DNA of 64,000 nt from the NCBI GenBank assembly GCA_050084515.1, contig CM114272.1, forward strand, positions 17,298,001 to 17,362,000, written 5' to 3'. Numbering within the stretch: the stretch's first letter is position 1; each line of letters starts with the position of its first letter. The notes beneath the pieces were generated by a model. It was given only the letters and a program-made list of their open reading frames with translations. It made no database searches and was not told the DNA's origin. The position numbers and the translations under genes were made by a program. Shown piece after piece: positions 46,405 through 57,195 of this stretch. This stretch comes from Blasia pusilla (lineage: Eukaryota > Marchantiophyta > Marchantiopsida > Blasiales).

Positions 46405-49359
46405 GCCTCCACGTTTGAACTCAATCTCCTTCCAAACATTTTGGTTCTCTTTGAAAAAATAGAGCGTCTCAAGCCGATAATCGAGATTTTCCGGCTGAGG
46501 GCAACATCGATCGATGGTAAGGCGTTCCACCGCTCAAAAGTTCCACTTAGTAGAATGTTGCTTCCTCACAGCATTGAAATCTTCATGAATGTTCGATTTG
46601 AATTAAGCCGATTCGATTACTGATTCGGGCATTCCTACACTTCTTGTTATCTGTTTTTTGGTATCTGACGGATTGTGCAGTCCTCGCCATGGCACATTTA
46701 TGAACGTCGTTTTAGACTTTCGAGCCAAATCAAATTTTTCTCCCCTCATTGTAGTGCCCAGTAGAGTAGGTTGAGTGCCAGTTTCACAACAATGTCACCT
46801 ATTTTACATGGATACGATTCTTGGAAGTTTATTCGTCAACGATGTATGAAGTTCTCAGATAGAGAAATGTAGCTTTAGGAACGTAGACCCGTAGAATAAT
46901 CTCATTAAACTTGCTCTGAAACCATTTATCAATAAATTTCTGGAATCATGTGATAGTTTTCCAATCAATTGAAAACACGTAAGATTATGTCCATCTGGAA
47001 AAATTGTGAATATTTCCTGTAAATGCCATATTGCTATCGATAATATTCATTGTATATTCTTGTCTAATCAAAGAGCATACCTTGCGCTGCTCCTTAATAA
47101 AGCGAAGCATAGGCTAGGGCCTATCCGCAGGTGCCTCGGCGAATGGAAAAATGGTTGTGAGCGATCGCTGGCGGATATTGGCTGGGCAATCACCAGCGGA
47201 TTTAGGGCTTCGACAGATTAGGACGTAACGACGGATGTAGGGATAGGATGGATTTAGAAGGACGGATGAATGTTTAGGGTGCCTTAATCACGGTGTGGGA
47301 ACAACGTCGAGTAGGCTTCGAAGCGGAATGATCGACCCTCGCTCCGGAGTGTTTCGCTTCGTGAAAGAAGATGGTAGTGTCGTGAGTGTAGACTTGACGC
47401 AGGCGGCGTTCAGGGTGTCGGGTTTGATTGTTGATCCATGATGACGCTTTTGCTGGATCGGTTCGCTGAATTATCGTGCTCTCGTGCGGAAAAGGGCCCA
47501 GTTCGCTAGTGGGTTGAGGGTTTTGAGTTTGAAACTAGCTCGAATTTTCTGATATCGGTTTGGTTTGGTTTAGTCAGGCCCCGTGGCAGTGCGTTCCTAT
47601 TCGTATTTCGTGTAATCCTAGTCCAAGAGAATACTTGCAATACAAGGCAACTTTTGGCGACAGATAGCAAGGCGGCCTCAAGCGTGAAGTCACGAATGGT
47701 GAGAACCTTCCTGAGTTGTGTGGACGCGAGAGGAACACGAGGAGTTCGATTCGAGACAAGACGGATCATTTTTGGCCTCCGAGAAGAGGACTAGTCGCAG
47801 TCCAGCAACGGATTGAATCTTGGATACGCTAGCTTGAACAAGAACTTGAAGAACTACACGCGTTCACGAACGGAAGCTGTAACCGACATTAGACAAGCAG
47901 CGCTGGGCACTATCCTCCGAGTTGGGATCGTCCTCGGGGAATGTTGACACCGCCATTCGAGAGGAAGAGGAAAGATTTGCGTGGGGAGAAGGTCTGCGTT
48001 GCCACGCGAAAGCGAACGGTGTCCGAAGGTAAGGAGAATAGCTGCGCTCCTATTCATATTTCGGTTGCAGGCTGCTATCGTATTTCGTGACCAGGCTTTA
48101 CGCGGGCTTATTTGTGTATCGTGACCGAGCTGGGGTTCTGTTTAGAAGTTTCTGGGTTGGGTTATGGCATTTGTGTCTGCGTTTGTTTGTTGCTGAAAAT
48201 CAGGATTTGAAGGTGGCAGCGTACTTTTTGACAAAGTCGTGAACTGAAATTGAAACACCCATACTTTGCGGTGCCGACTGTGCGTGAGTTGATCCGACTT
48301 GATGGGGCAGGGAGGAGAGCGGAGTCAATGTTGGAATGACTGACTCAGTGAGTTGAGCTGAAGGTGCTTCTCCTGCTAAAGCTCATGTGAAGGTGTCTTG
48401 TACATACAAACAAAGGAGTAGGGCTATTGAGAAGGTGGACTGTCAGAGCTTGAATCTTTCGTCTCTCGTACGCGCCAGAGGTGGATTCCTCTTCTCCTTC
48501 CATTCTTGCGAGTGGTGCTATTGATTCTAGAGCTGAAGCATCCAGGTGTAGCTGAATTGAAGGAGGTCTACGTGTGAAGCCGTGGGTAGAGCTGCATTTT
48601 AGAAGGGAGTTGCAGTGATTGTGGGAGTCCATGTGCTTCGGAAGGAGGTCTATGTGTGAAGCCGTGGATGGAGATGTATTTTAGGAGGGAGAGTTGCGGT
48701 GATTGTGGGAGTGGGAGGAAGGACGATGACTGCATGTGATTTCGTTTAGATATGTGGCTCGGGAAAGAGTTTTGATTACTCTTGCAACTTTTAGTCATGA
48801 TCCGATTGGTTCTCCCACTCTTTTTCAATGTCCTGGGTTTCTTGGTTTCTATCTGTGAAGAGAGTTGGATCTACTTCCTCTCCCTTCTCCTGTCCTCTCT
48901 GCTTGCGAACCCTCTACGATAGACATTGTTGCGTGTTCAAACCCGCCCAAGTGTATCCCGGCATTAGCAAAATCTTGCTAAATGGGATATTGTGACTTAC
49001 AGTAATTTCATTCGGGGTCCTTGATGTCTACTTCCATCTACTGACCTTCCATTCCTGCATGACGATTCTCCTCGTGATCAGGTACATTAGTTGTATGTTT
49101 GGATTCCTTTTATTGGCTATTACTTCACTGCAAAGAATTACAAACTAAACAAGGTTACTGACATGCTTTTTATGACCACATCACGCAGGCTAGCATACGA
49201 ATTGTGTAACTGCTACCGAATTTCCATCTTGGGAGATCTTAGGTTGTGAATGCGAAGGAGCTCTTAGATTCTGAATGCGAACTTGACCTGTCGGTAGTAG
49301 AGTAGGTTGAGTATAGGGGTTTACATACATTACGGGTACTACTGTGGTCTGTTGTTATC
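46405..49359. other. No confirmed gene; possible short exon and tandem repeat
   Basis: Downstream flank of phytocyanin 2, with AATAAA-like signals near 46931 and 47095, then GC-moderate DNA to the gene at 49360. A 37-codon frame at 47328-47441 (MIDPRSGVFRFVKEDGSVVS...) has protein-like composition. A donor-like GAAG|GTAAGG near 48030 and an acceptor-like GGTTGCAG near 48070 suggest transcribed sequence, perhaps 5' exons or UTR of the next gene. None of this is proven. Confidence 0.35.
48559..48722. repeat. Two tandem copies of an ~82-bp unit
   Basis: GAAGGAGGTCTACGTGTGAA at 48559 recurs with one change at 48641. Both continue with GCCGTGG, a TTTTAGAAGGGAG-like block and GTGATTGTGGGAGT. No coding role is seen. 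Confidence 0.75.
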
Positions 49360-50178
49360 ATGCCCGAAGTCCCCATTGCAAAGTTCTTAGATGCCTGTAG
49401 GCTACGTGAGCTTACAATCACTGTGAAAGAGCCCGAAAATATCACACGTTTCCTTTCTGGAAATCAGGGGTTGAGTGAAACATGGGTGAGCCCCATGATT
49501 CATAGCAGGTTCACTAGTGATTTTTTCCTCTCAAACATTGTCTGCAAGCGTTCACATCCGCTATCCAAAAATTACTTGGATGATTGGATCATCTTGGGCT
49601 TTCCCCTAGAAACGTACGAGTGTTTAGAGCAAGCTGCTAGGCATGCAGGTTACAAGGTAGCTTTCTCTCCGAAAGCACGCTTGGCGGGTGGGCACGTATG
49701 GTTTGACTCCTACTTCCAAAAAAATGGCTTGACCAATTTTAAAGTAGTGGGACATGAGGGAGGTAAGATGAAGGTGCATACCATTCCAGACATCAAAAGT
49801 ATGATGGGGTATCAAATCAGAATTTGATAACAAAGATTGTATGCACCATCCGATTGAAGAGGAGATTATCCACCATAGAGGATATAGAAAAGAATGACCT
49901 TATCCCTTGGGTAATCTGTATTACCCCTAAAAGCATATACCTTATTGACCAAACTGATGTGGATGACAATCTATCTGTTGAGAAGGACCAAATTCAAGAT
50001 CTGTCTGAAGTTATGAGCTCCTTTGCCATTTTGAGCTTAGCTCGGGGTAAGTGCTCTGCATTGATTAAGATATTTCCTATCTTGAGAAGCAAAGATTTTT
50101 GGAAGTAGTTTGGAGGAACTGATATCCCTGCCCTTCTTTCGTGTTTGTGCAGGTAGTGGCCAATCTTCTAGATCATAG
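49360..50178 (+). CDS. Spliced gene of unknown function, three exons
   Basis: I do not recognise the family. Exon 1 (49360-49762) starts at ATG and encodes MPEVPIAKFLDACRLRELTI, then FLLSG-like and DDWIILGFPLETYECL blocks and GGHVWFDSYFQKNG. A donor AG|GTAAGA at 49763 and an acceptor CATAG at 49878 join it in phase 1 to exon 2 (49879-50046: DLIPWVICITPKSIYLIDQT ... FAILSLAR). A strong donor GG|GTAAGT at 50047 and acceptor TTTGTGCAG at 50152 join exon 3, which stops at 50176-50178. The result is 198 residues, with both intron phases consistent. Without splicing, two frames overlap out of phase, which supports the introns. No signal peptide or membrane segment; probably soluble. Confidence 0.5.
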
Positions 50179-50341
50179 GCACCATAGCTTATCACTTCAT
50201 AGTGATAAACACAATACTGTTGCTATTGTGAAATTTTGTACGAGTGGTTTTTAATGTTTACGATATCCCTTTTTTGTCCTTTACCGGACTATGGTCCGGA
50301 TGTAATATCGGGTGTAGCTAGTTTATATACATGTTGGCATA

Positions 50342-50395
50342 TGTATGTATGTATGTATGTATGTAATGTATGTATGTATATATATATATATATAT
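50342..50395. repeat. (TATG)n/(TA)n microsatellite
   Basis: A run of TATG units followed by TA repeats, then AACCCGCTAAGAGAGGGTTTAGGGTTTC, which has two short telomere-like TTTAGGG pieces, common in plant promoters and intergenic DNA. Confidence 0.85.
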
Positions 50396-50737
50396 TAGAA
50401 CCCGCTAAGAGAGGGTTTAGGGTTTCTTAGGCAGCACATTTGTATGGGTGTGTAGGTAGATGCCTACACTAGAATCGGGCTTAGCTGGTAGGTGGGCAAA
50501 TCACATCGAAGGAATACATTTTCGTATCAATCTTGGAGACGAATTTAGTTGCCCACTAGGAGAAGTGCTATGGGTTTGAAGTTAAATCCCAACAGAGCAA
50601 CTTGTTAGCTCCTGGGGGATGCTCTAGAATGCCATGTGAACTCTGCAGATTATCTTTGAATGCAGCTCATGTGCGACTTCTCTTGAATGCCAACGTAACA
50701 ATTCATTGCTTACATTGTTAGAAATGTCCATACATAG

Positions 50738-51496
50738 GCAAAATTCTATAAGGGAGAGGTGGAGGAAGAGCAGGTTGCTCTTGAGTTTTCCAATATGTTT
50801 GCTGCATTCATGGGCAAGAGCCCACCCTTTCCTGAGAAGCAAGCTTACCAAACCTCGCTATGGCGGGACCCAGTAGAGTGGGTCCACTACTGCTACTCTG
50901 AGGAGCATAAGCAGTGGGTTTGCTTGTGCTCAAAGTGCATTGAGTTTTACCGTCTGGCGGAAACCTTCAACTCGCACATTGCTACCCACTGGTTGAGGCC
51001 TGTGCCGGGTACACCTCGGCCGACAGGGAAGAAGAAGGTGGAAGGCGACGGTGAAGCACAGGAAGAATTGAAAGAAGATGAGGGTAAGTAAACCCTATAC
51101 TTGTTCTATCACCAGTTACTGTGCTCGGTGCAAATGGATGTCATGTTTAGGGATAACATTGAATTTTGCCATGTCTCGGATGTCTTAGTTGTTAAGCCTT
51201 TTTTTTTTCTTGATGCAGGTTCTTATGTGACACCATCTTTTGCGAATATGAGACTAAGGGGCACTGTGCTACAAAGATGGGCCAATCGCAAAAGACAGAA
51301 GAAGGCTACACTTCTAAGCAAAGGCAAAGAGCATGCACGAAGGGCTGTAGGACCCGTTGCCCCCATGCCCGCCTTGACTGACCTTTTAATTGCATTTGAG
51401 GTTCACAGAGCGCATCAATTCCAGCAGACCTCTTGGTCATGCCTAGCCAAGGTGGAAGAATATGAAAAGGCTAGGGAGGAACTAGAGGCACCCTAG
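50738..51496 (+). CDS. C2H2 zinc-finger-like protein, two exons visible, 5' end open
   Basis: The frame is open from 50738 (after an in-frame TAG that may belong to an intron ending CATACATAG). The first visible part is EEEQVALEFSNMFAAFMGKS ... DPVEWVHYCYSEEHKQWVCL. A zinc-finger pattern CSKC-x12-HIATH (CX2CX12HX3H; 50927-50989) follows, then a Lys/Glu-rich stretch. Donor AGG|GTAAGTA at 51084 and a polypyrimidine acceptor TTTTTTTTTCTTGATGCAG ending 51218 define a 135-base intron at phase 1. The second exon continues SYVTPSFANMRLRGTVLQRW with a basic patch (NRKRQKK), ending at TAG 51494-51496. The start codon is not identified because no in-frame ATG precedes it. An alternative donor AAG|GTGGAA at 51452 (phase 0) could link it to the exon at 52082. 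A nuclear role is plausible, but the family is unknown. Confidence 0.5.
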
Positions 51497-51594
51497 GCGC
51501 CCGACTACCATTGTGAGCTCATGGATTGAGTCAGGATGTAGCCTTCTCCCTTCCACCATTCCATTGGATAGAGTGAATCAAGTACCTACTGGAG

Positions 51595-51789
51595 ATGTCT
51601 TGCTGCATTTCACCATTTATCTGCTGTGTGATGGATAGGCAAGAACCATATCAATGGGATGCCGGTTCGGAGACTAGGCACCAGCAAGTAGAGCAGTCAC
51701 TTGTAGTGTTAGATGTCATGTGTCGATATCATCGACATTCCTGGTACATCGGTGAAGAGTACTACACCCCCGTTCAAGCACAACTATAG
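51595..51789 (+). other. Short protein-like frame between the two spliced gene parts
   Basis: The frame RQEPYQWDAGSETRHQQVEQ ... YHRHSWYIGEEYYTPVQAQL ends at 51789 and has ordinary amino-acid composition. TGGATAG before GCAAGAACC could be an acceptor. It may be an exon of the surrounding gene or part of a UTR; no splice partner in matching phase was found. Confidence 0.3.
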
Positions 51790-52081
51790 AAGTTGGAAAG
51801 AAAGAAAGAAACAAACTTGCCATACTAGGGAGGATGAGAGAGAAAGTGACTCGTATGTATGTGGATGGAGTCGGGTGCAGCCATGCAGATGCTGTCTTGC
51901 GGGTATATCAAATCTTCCTATGATTTATTTGTAGGTCTAATATTTGAAGTGCATTTTCTGTCCCTATTTCTTAGTATACTATAGCCACATGGATGTCCTA
52001 CTGCTGCCCAAGGCTTGCCTTTTGACATTCATGTGCAAATGTGTACCTATTATGCTTGACAGATTGGTGAAATGTTTGCAG

Positions 52082-53030
52082 GGAGGTGTGGATGTTGAAA
52101 TAGTTGACTCCAGTGACTCAGACTCAAACCTCCGGGGTGCAACAAGCCCAATACCCAATGGTGGAGATAACACAGAGGTCTTCTCGAGGACTCCATTGGT
52201 TCAGCCTCCCGTCTCAGAATATGTACATGTTCCAAATGACACGGCCATGCTACGCCCCAAAAGGCAGAAACAACCACACAAATCTAAGTCCTTAAGTGCA
52301 GCAAAGTCCATAAGAAACACCAGGAAATCGCCTCGACTACATCCCGGCATTGGAGCGGATGCTGATATTGTGGAAGGTGGGGTTATGGGTGATGCACGTA
52401 TACATTCATCCCCTCAAGAAATCCGTCACTCCTCTAGCCCTGACCAAGTGGTCCTCCAAGCAGAACCTGTTATAGAAGGGCCGCGCCCATGTGGGAGAAC
52501 CAAGGATGACATGAAGCAAAGGAGGAGGCTTATGATGATAAAACACACCAGAGTCATAGAGGAAGAGGTGATGTGACAATCCAAAAGAAACACTTGAGTT
52601 GTAGTTCCTTGCTTACCATGATTTGGCATTCACCCTCCTTGATGTCAACTTATGTCACTAAATTACTCTTGTACAGGTCCTCATAGTTTCCAGAGATGAC
52701 GAGTTGAATGCCTTGAACGAAGCAGCTACAATGCCCTTACCCCCCTGGGTAACCTTTGCAACCGACCCTCATTATGTTGATTATGAATAAAATCAGATTC
52801 TCAAACTTGTGCAATTTCTTTGGTTTTGATTCATTCTTCGAATTTTCCATTGTTAGGTGCAAGACGTTGCACTTGTATCAACATCCATGCTAACTGTGGC
52901 ACAACATGTACAGGAAGAGGATGAGGTATCTGACTTCCAGTCCATGCCATTTCCGACATTCTCCACACCACTTTTGCAACCATTGGACACCTCCACGTGT
53001 GGCCCAAGCGGACAAGATGATCACCACTAA
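52082..53030 (+). CDS. Probable nuclear protein with SUMO-interacting-like motif, three exons
   Basis: Three exons with matched phase-0 junctions: 52082-52567, 52677-52748 and 52857-53030. Borders are TTTGCAG|GGA, GAG|GTGATG, TTGTACAG|GTC, TGG|GTAACC and ATTGTTAG|GTG. The first exon begins GGVDVEIVDSSDSDSNLRG: a hydrophobic VEIV core followed by acidic and Ser residues, the form of a SUMO-interacting motif. Basic patches follow (RPKRQKQPHKSKS, KDDMKQRRRLMMIKH) that suit nuclear import. The second exon encodes VLIVSRDDELNALNEAATMP, the third VQDVALVSTSMLTVAQHVQE and ends GQDDHH with TAA at 53028-53030. The 5' exon is uncertain; it may share a transcript with 50738-51451. Family not recognised; largely disordered by composition. 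Confidence 0.5.
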
Positions 53031-53448
53031 GAGGACAGACCTTCTGGTTTTGGTTTAGGGTTTATATTTGCATACATTCCCTAAACTGCATCAGCATGTG
53101 TAGGTAAGTATAGAAGCTCTAAGGCCTGCCCTTTAGCTCTTCATTCATGACTCTAGAATATTACTTGCCATTGGCATCCAAGTGCTTGTTTGTCTAGATC
53201 TTACAAGGTTCATTTTTAATTGTGGTTATTCTGGTTTTGCAGTGACAGGAAAAACATCGCAACATGAAGGGGCTCAATTATATAGTCCTGCATCAGCTTC
53301 ACTCCCATGCAGATGAGTTTGCTGCATTGCATGTATTGAGTTGACTCCATTTCATATAAATTTTTCCTTGCTTACCTGAGGAGTTAAGGAATGGGTTCTG
53401 AACCTAATTTCTCGTTAGTGTGCAGGTGGTGGATAGCATTTTGTCGTG
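53031..53448. other. Likely 3' UTR / flank, no gene seen
   Basis: AT-moderate sequence between the spliced gene and the LTR fragment. Splice-like TTTTGCAG occurs near 53241, but no open frame follows. Confidence 0.4.
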
Positions 53449-53545
53449 CGAATCCACATCGTCATACAACATACATCGCTGACATACCATACGCACATAC
53501 ATACATAACATAGACGAGAGTATCCACAAATGCAAGTGTATCACA
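53449..53545 (-). repeat. Extra fragment of the copy IV LTR head
   Basis: This repeats the first ~97 bases of the 3' LTR (compare 53914-54010, about 95% identical) just outside the element, separated from the LTR end by two bases. It could be the start of an older or tandem LTR copy. Confidence 0.7.
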
Positions 53546-53547
53546 AC

Positions 53548-54010
53548 TGAAATCCGTGAAAGACCTACTGTCATAAAACACGTTTACAATCACATACAAT
53601 CGAGCCAAACCCACTCCACGATGGGAGAATCTAGGTCGAAGCTTGCGGGAAACACCATAGCCAAGAGCTCTACTCACTACCAAGGCTAACTCCCAACGCA
53701 AGGCTCAACTCAAAGAGTGATCGTTCTTTGAGGGCAAGCCACCTTATATCCTCCAACCTAAGAGCGGGCCCCCTTTGGGAAAGTCACCCCAAGTGAGTAA
53801 CCCCAACCCTATGTATGGAACCGCATCTCTACCAAGCCACTACGGTCCTACATAAGGAATGGCCTCTACAAAGACACCATACTCTACGACATAATCCGTA
53901 TGGTCATGATCAACGAATCCACATCGTCATACAACATACATCGCCGACATACCATACGCACATACATACATAACATAGACGAGAGTATCCACAAACGCAT
54001 GTGTACCACA
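53548..54010 (-). repeat. 3' LTR of gypsy copy IV
   Basis: 463 bp. On the minus strand it starts TGTGGTACAC and ends GGATTTCA. The last 365 bases match the right-hand LTR at 62728-63095. It is directly preceded, on the minus strand, by the purine-rich AGGGGGCGAG. Confidence 0.8.
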
Positions 54011-54012
54011 AC

Positions 54013-54022
54013 TCGCCCCCTA
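54013..54022 (-). other. Polypurine tract of gypsy copy IV
   Basis: The minus strand reads TAGGGGGCGA immediately before the 3' LTR start TGTGG. Such a tract primes plus-strand DNA synthesis and its position fixes the LTR border. Confidence 0.65.
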
Positions 54023-54181
54023 ATCGGCGGTTAGGTCCTCTAACTCCAGGTAGCCCTATACATCTACTACATGCTATACACCTTCTTGGGTGCCCGAATC
54101 TAAGGCCGGGTGCTAGGTTGCCCCATCGTTAGTCGCACATGTGTAATCCATATCATGCAAAGATCAAGTCATCTACCTCTC

Positions 54182-54330
54182 CTAAGTACATCGAGGACAA
54201 ACCCACCTTCCAAAGAGGAACAACATCCAAACGTGGAGTCAAACACATCATGTGCCAACCCCTAGAACACCGATCACACACCAACATGGAGTCCTGCGTT
54301 GCCAGACCCAACAACATGCACCTCAAGCTA
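54182..54330 (-). pseudogene. PHD finger at the C-terminus of the gypsy polyprotein
   Basis: PHD fingers are C4HC3 zinc modules that commonly read histone H3 tails. On the minus strand: LRCMLLGLATQDSMLVCDRC, then SRGWHMMCLTPRLDVVP, then after a one-base shift WVCPRCT and a TAG at 54184-54182. The ligands visible are Cys (codon near 54320), a position where Leu replaces the second Cys, CDRC, the His and Cys of GWHMMC, and the final CPRC pair with the Trp two residues before it. Spacing fits the PHD consensus (MLLCDxCxxGWHxxCL...WxCPxC). Just upstream stands NCAPCHLP (near 54385). This module takes the place of the chromodomain of other plant gypsy elements. Confidence 0.8.
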
Positions 54331-54419
54331 GCACGTATCATGGCTAAGCTTGGGAAGACCATCCACATTTGGAAGATGACATGGCGCACAATTACGCACA
54401 TGGTCCTTCCAAACAACTC

Positions 54420-54680
54420 CATCACGACCCTCCAACATGAGAACTCCAAGCTAACACCTCACGCACTCGTAAAATAGTGCGGCCTCCCGTCACATCCAAA
54501 GTTGTCGGGCAATCTGCTGCAAATAGACATAGTCCCCACATGGAACCTCGAATCGATGGTCGATAACCTCCACCCGAATGGTTGCATACCGCAACGTATC
54601 CCCTGTGTTGAGCAATGGCAAGATTCTCAAAGGTCTGTTGGCATAACTCATGAGAACACACCCTCATCCACATCTCGGGT
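54420..54680 (-). pseudogene. Post-integrase domain of gypsy copy IV
   Basis: Minus-strand frame with TTLDVTGGRTILRVREVLAW, a short beta-rich block between the integrase core and the PHD finger. From its position it is the integrase C-terminal domain, which usually binds DNA. I do not assign a named fold. Confidence 0.5.
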
Positions 54681-55560
54681 CATCAAGGTTCACCACCTCA
54701 CTAGACTCCCAGCAATTCATTCCAAGTCCGGATCTCGGCCGTATAATGTAAAATAAGGTGAGAAGGAAGCCAAGGATGCTTGGCGATCGAACCTATACCC
54801 ATGGCTAACCATGGCAACTGAATATCCCAGTCTCCAAGATGCCCTTCAGAGGCCATACTTGCGCAATGCCCTCTTGGAGAACCACACGCTCAGCCAAACC
54901 ATCCGCCTCTGGATGATCTCGAGACGTGGTCCGATGATCAATCAACGCCTTGTCACACAAGACCTGAAACTCACCCTGAAACTCTATACCCTGGTCGGTC
55001 AGCACTTCAGCTGGTGCACCAAAATGACTAAGCACTCTATCCAAAATGCATACGCCGTTCCCTCACTTGCCTTGTCCGGTAATGCCACCAACTCAATCCA
55101 CTTGGAGAAGTGCTCCACCATCACCAACACATATCGATGATGTCGTACAATCAACGGTAACGGTCCCGCAAAGTCCACACTCCAACGGTAACCCAATCCC
55201 ATAATAGGCTAGGGGTGTAATTATGGTGTAGGGGCATTAAATGATGCCCTCACCCGGTCACAAACCATACAAGGTGACACCAATCGCTGCACTGAGTATG
55301 CATGCCACTCCACCTGTCTTGGCCAAGGAGTAAGCTATACGACGCTTTACCCCAAAATGTCCCAACTCCTCATGGGCATGTCGCACAATGCGCTCTCTCG
55401 AGCCAAATGTGGCACTACTGACTCTACCATCCTCCCATACGCGGAGAATATGTGTTCCCTCCAATCGATACCTCTTAGCACGTTGAAGAACACGGTCTTG
55501 CTCCTTGGCACTCACTATGTCTGGCACCCTACTGGTCCGTAGGAACTCCAACACCAACGC
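54681..55560 (-). pseudogene. Integrase of gypsy copy IV
   Basis: Inserts cDNA into the host genome. The N-terminal zinc region has RHAHEELGHFGVKRRI (His pair) at about 55385-55340; the Cys pair is lost to a shift. In the core, the first Asp is in GLGYRWSVDFAGPLP (55200 region), followed by HHRYVLVMVEHFSKWIELVA. The second Asp is in VLTDQGIEFQGEF, and the Glu in HPEADGLAERVV about 35 residues later. It matches the fragment at 1-775. Frameshifts separate the parts. Confidence 0.8.
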
Positions 55561-56212
55561 ATCATCATGAATATCACACCGATCCTACCACCATCTCCAA
55601 CCTTAGGATCCAAGGTGGCCATCTACCCTCGACTAGAGTAAGATATCATGTGGTCCTCCATACTAGAGTCCACCCCTAACCAACATAAAAGGCGGATGCA
55701 TGCCAACCTGGCACCATCTCCTCATCAACCTCGCCATGCCATCTAGCCCCAGCTTGTATCCTCTTGGCTAGTACATGGGTTCCTACTCAACCCATCAAGA
55801 TCAAGGTTGGCAACTCCGGTCTATGTACCACCCGGAAGTCATACTCTGTAAGATAAGAGCCCACCGTGCAAGGAGCTTGTCCGACTCCATCAACCACTTG
55901 AGCGGTGGTGATCAGTAACAAGGGTAAACGTGTGCCAAACAAGTAACACCTAAAGTGTGCCCACTGACCCTACACTCTGCCAAGCACTCTCCCTCATATG
56001 AACTACGACTCATTTGCATTATTCGAACGAGTTGCATAGGCCACCACAAACTCCATGTGCTCATCATCATGTTGTGTCAACACCGCTCCAAGTCCCAACC
56101 TACTCCAATCAGTGTGTAATTGAAATGGGCGCCCTCTAATAGGTCTCCTCAAGATAGGCGCCGCCACCAACTGGGCCTTAAGCTCCCCAAAAGCTCTCTC
56201 CTGATCATCTCC
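55561..56212 (-). pseudogene. RNase H region of gypsy copy IV, heavily decayed
   Basis: This lies between reverse transcriptase and integrase, where gypsy elements keep RNase H. Only short pieces are legible on the minus strand, such as GVANLDLDGLSRNP near 55800, which resembles the end of gypsy RNase H/tether (VADGLSR). Many stops. Confidence 0.5.
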
Positions 56213-57195
56213 CTAGTGCCACTCTTGATCTGATTTCAGCAATTGGTTCAAAGGCTTTGCCATAGCACTAAATCCCTTCACATACCTCCGATAGTAGTTC
56301 GCCAATCCCATGAATGCTCGAACTCTACTCACATCTACCGGACGCGGAATAAGTGCAATAGCCTCCACCTTTGCTTGCTGAACTCCCAAACCACCTGGAT
56401 AGATCACATGACCCAAGTACTCAACATCCTCATGGAAGAACTTACACTTTCTTGGATGCAAACGTAGACCATGAACTTTCAACCGCTCAAACACCATCTG
56501 CAAATGTATCTGATGCTCCTCCACCGTGTTACTGAACACCAAGATATCATCAATGTAACACCGAACAAAATCCAACCCGCTAGGATCCATCCATCACTCT
56601 TTGAAACTCGGCAGTACATTCTTCAACCCAAAGGGTAAGAATTTCCACGGTACAAACAATCCTTGCCATGAGAGTTGACACCCCAAAATGTTTGTCTTGG
56701 CCTTGTCACTCTCCCGAATCGGCAATTGATGGTATCTCGCCAAGATCAAAATGCTGAAAATCTTTGCCTGTCCCCACCACATCAAAGATCTCTCTCAGGT
56801 GTAGGCATGGCATACCTATCGGCCTTGGTTTGCCGATTGATAGGACGGTAATCTCCACACATCCGCCTATCCGTGTAGTTGCCATGCATATCCTTTTAGC
56901 AGTGCATGATGCGGTGGTCGATGCATACTCTCCATGCGGCAACTCCACTAATCCAGCCTCCAAAAGGTCCAACGTCCTACTCAATCAGGTCCCTCTCCAT
57001 ATCACTATATCGGTAGGGACGACGGAAGATTGGCGTATCACTAGCCAAATCAATCCTATCGGGTCCAACCAGAGAACCCAACTCCTTCATGCTAAAGGCA
57101 AAACAACTCCTATAAGCACGTAGGAAGTGTGTCAAGCGTCGTTTCTCACCTCCCGTAAGCTTGGGCCCAAGTAATGGCTCCCAAGTCTCCTCCAT
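56213..57195 (-). pseudogene. Reverse transcriptase of gypsy copy IV
   Basis: Minus-strand blocks in order: KRRLTHFLRAYRSCFAF (57150), FRRPYRYSDMERDLIE (57025), AGLVELPHGEYAST, RYHQLPIRESDKAKT (56735), LFVPWKFLPFGLKN, then a 125-codon open frame 56590-56213 with the catalytic CYIDDILVFSNTVEEH, HPRKCKFFHEDVEYLGHVI and RVRAFMGLANYYRRYVKGF. These are the standard Ty3/gypsy reverse transcriptase blocks. Stops near 56590 and 56985 break the whole frame. Confidence 0.85.

Noticed and set aside
49824-50108. FtsJ-like RNA methyltransferase signature (YLIDQTD ... LARGKCSALIKIF)
   Set aside because: The apparent second half lies beyond a strong splice donor (GGGGTAAGT at 50047) with a good acceptor at 50152 in matching phase, so those residues are probably intron sequence.
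50400-50430. Telomeric repeat
   Set aside because: Only two TTTAGGG-like units (GGGTTTAGGGTTTC); such telo-box pieces are common in plant intergenic DNA.
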